The notes under the pieces are model-generated. The model saw only the letters and a list, made by a program, of their open reading frames with translations. It made no database searches and was not told the origin of the DNA. Shown piece by piece: positions 5,911 through 7,114 of a stretch of DNA of 7,114 nucleotides. This DNA is from Prevotella sp. (GTDB lineage Bacteria > Bacteroidota > Bacteroidia > Bacteroidales > Bacteroidaceae): contig JAILAA010000152.1 in the NCBI GenBank assembly GCA_024681875.1, positions 1-7,114 on the forward strand. The letters run 5' to 3'. The position numbers and the translations under genes are program-made. Position 1 is the stretch's first letter, and every line of letters starts with the position of its first letter.

Positions 5911-7107
5911 CTACCTGAGTTCTGAAAGGGCCTTCGCAATGCGCCGGATGGCCTCACGGATATTCTCGTCACTAGTGGCGTAACTCATGCGGAAACAGTC
6001 GGGATCGCCAAAGGCGTCGCCTCCGACGGTGGCCACATGGGCTTCCTTCAGTAGGTACATGGCCAAGTCGGTGCTGTTCTTTATGACGGAGCCATCGGGC
6101 GCCGTGGTGCCGTAGAAGGCGCTGCATTTGGGGAAGAGATAGAATGCACCTTCGGGCACGTTCACCTCTAAGCCGGGAATCTCTCGTGCGAGGCTGACGA
6201 TGAGGTCGCGCCTGCGCTCGAATGCTTGGCGCATCTCTTCTACGCACTCCTGACTCTGAATGTAGGCAGCCTCGGCTGCTTTTTGACTTACCGAGCATGC
6301 GCCGCTGGTGTATTGTCCCTGTAGCTTGTTGCAGCCCTTTACTATCCATTCCGGTGCGGCTATGTAGCCGATGCGCCAGCCCGTCATGGCGTATGCTTTG
6401 CTGACGCCGTTGACGATGATGGTGCGCTCTTTCATTCCTGGGAATTGTGCAATCGACTCATGCCGCCCTACGTAGTTGATGTGCTCGTAGATTTCATCGG
6501 CCAAGACATAGATGTCATCATGTTTTAATATAATGTTCGCAAGCGCGCGCAGTTCATCTTTATTATAGACAGAGCCCGTAGGGTTGCTGGGCGAGCAGAG
6601 GATGAGAAGGCGTGTCTTCGGCGTAATGGCAGCCTCCAGTTGCTCGGGTGTCATCTTGAAGTTCTGTTCAAAGGTGGCGTTCACAAACACCGGCGTCCCT
6701 CCTGCCAGTAGTGCCATCTGTGGATAGCTGACCCAGTAGGGCGCAGGTATGATCACCTCTTCGCCCGGGTTGACCAGTGCCATGACCGTATTGCAGACAC
6801 TCTGCTTAGCGCCATTTGACACTAGGATCTCGCTCGTCTGGTAGTCCAGGCCGTTCTCGCGCTTCAGTTTCTCTACGATGGCCTTCCTCAGTTCAGGATA
6901 GCCGGGCACGGGTGAGTAGCGTGAGTAGTTCTGGTCTATGGCCTGCTTAGCTGCCTCCTTGATATGGTCGGGCGTGTTGAAGTCGGGCTCGCCTACGCTC
7001 ATGTTAATGACGTCGATGCCCTGCGCCTTCATCTCGGCGCTCTTCTGTGACATGGCCAGTGTGGCCGATGGTGCCAGTCGTTGCAGACGGTTAGATAATT
7101 GTGCCAT
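5911..7107 (-). CDS. aspC: PLP-dependent aspartate aminotransferase (class I, subgroup 1b-like)
   Basis: This 398-residue cytoplasmic enzyme belongs to fold-type I aminotransferases and most likely exchanges the amino group between aspartate and 2-oxoglutarate, giving oxaloacetate and glutamate. Motifs appear in the expected order: MSVGEPDFNTP (36-46) near the substrate pocket, SNGAKQ (98-103) for the cofactor phosphate, PAPYWVSYP (121-129) with Trp125 stacking on the ring, SPSNPTG (172-178) with Asn175, ADEIYE (203-208) with Asp204 on the pyridine nitrogen, and SKAYAMTGWRIGY (236-248). There Lys237 forms the Schiff base and Arg245 binds the phosphate. Arg373 in FRMSYA should bind the substrate alpha-carboxylate. 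Length and motifs fit the Thermus-type 1b subgroup, some members of which also use prephenate, so exact substrate range is open. The start is MAQLSNRL, seven bases from the window edge, so its promoter is outside. A 180-base gap and a hairpin separate it from exbB, suggesting a separate transcription unit. Confidence 0.9.
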   Translation of the reverse strand: MAQLSNRLQRLAPSATLAMSQKSAEMKAQGIDVINMSVGEPDFNTPDHIKEAAKQAIDQNYSRYSPVPGYPELRKAIVEKLKRENGLDYQTSEILVSNGAKQSVCNTVMALVNPGEEVIIPAPYWVSYPQMALLAGGTPVFVNATFEQNFKMTPEQLEAAITPKTRLLILCSPSNPTGSVYNKDELRALANIILKHDDIYVLADEIYEHINYVGRHESIAQFPGMKERTIIVNGVSKAYAMTGWRIGYIAAPEWIVKGCNKLQGQYTSGACSVSQKAAEAAYIQSQECVEEMRQAFERRRDLIVSLAREIPGLEVNVPEGAFYLFPKCSAFYGTTAPDGSVIKNSTDLAMYLLKEAHVATVGGDAFGDPDCFRMSYATSDENIREAIRRIAKALSELR

Positions 7108-7114
7108 TATGATA

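Noticed and set aside
1..7114. Mobile elements, CRISPR arrays, tRNA or rRNA genes, integrase or phage genes.
   Set aside because: None of the proteins is a transposase or recombinase, there is no regular repeat array, and the gaps between genes are too short or lack the folds of tRNA or rRNA. The region reads as conserved core chromosome.

Overview
The window looks like a chromosomal segment from a Bacteroidales bacterium, probably Prevotella-like. The evidence is the gene set (a four-membrane-segment ExbB, two tandem long ExbD proteins, a TonB with the N-terminal VFEGKNEAYGAYQIRR signature, a PstS-like lipoprotein and an exported TPR protein), A-rich ribosome-binding regions in place of Shine-Dalgarno sites, and a TAnnTTTG-type promoter element. 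The genus is an inference from protein style, not from a marker gene.

Every gene lies on the minus strand, so transcription runs from high to low coordinates. At the upstream end (5911-7107) is a complete PLP-dependent aspartate-type aminotransferase, probably a separate housekeeping unit. A 180-base gap (5731-5910) follows. It holds a good -7 promoter element, a hairpin followed by five T residues, a possible 13-codon leader ORF that spans the hairpin, and an A-rich stretch before the next start codon. Six genes then follow in one direction: exbB-like (4885-5730), exbD 1 (4179-4847), exbD 2 (3439-4176), tonB (2568-3398), a PstS-like substrate-binding lipoprotein (1607-2557) and a secreted TPR protein (4-1506). 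The gaps are 37, 2, 40, 10 and 97-100 bases, so at least the first five genes look like one operon.

ExbB and the two ExbDs form the proton-driven inner-membrane motor. TonB carries the force across the periplasm to outer-membrane SusC-like and siderophore-type receptors. The PstS-like lipoprotein and the TPR protein are exported partners of uncertain role. No PstC, PstA, PstB or PhoU gene lies beside the PstS-like gene, so a role in the TonB machine is as plausible as phosphate capture.

No mobile element, CRISPR array, tRNA, rRNA or broken gene is visible. Overall this is a conserved core region. The least explained parts are the exbB leader, the orphan PstS-like lipoprotein and the long insertions in the two ExbD periplasmic domains.
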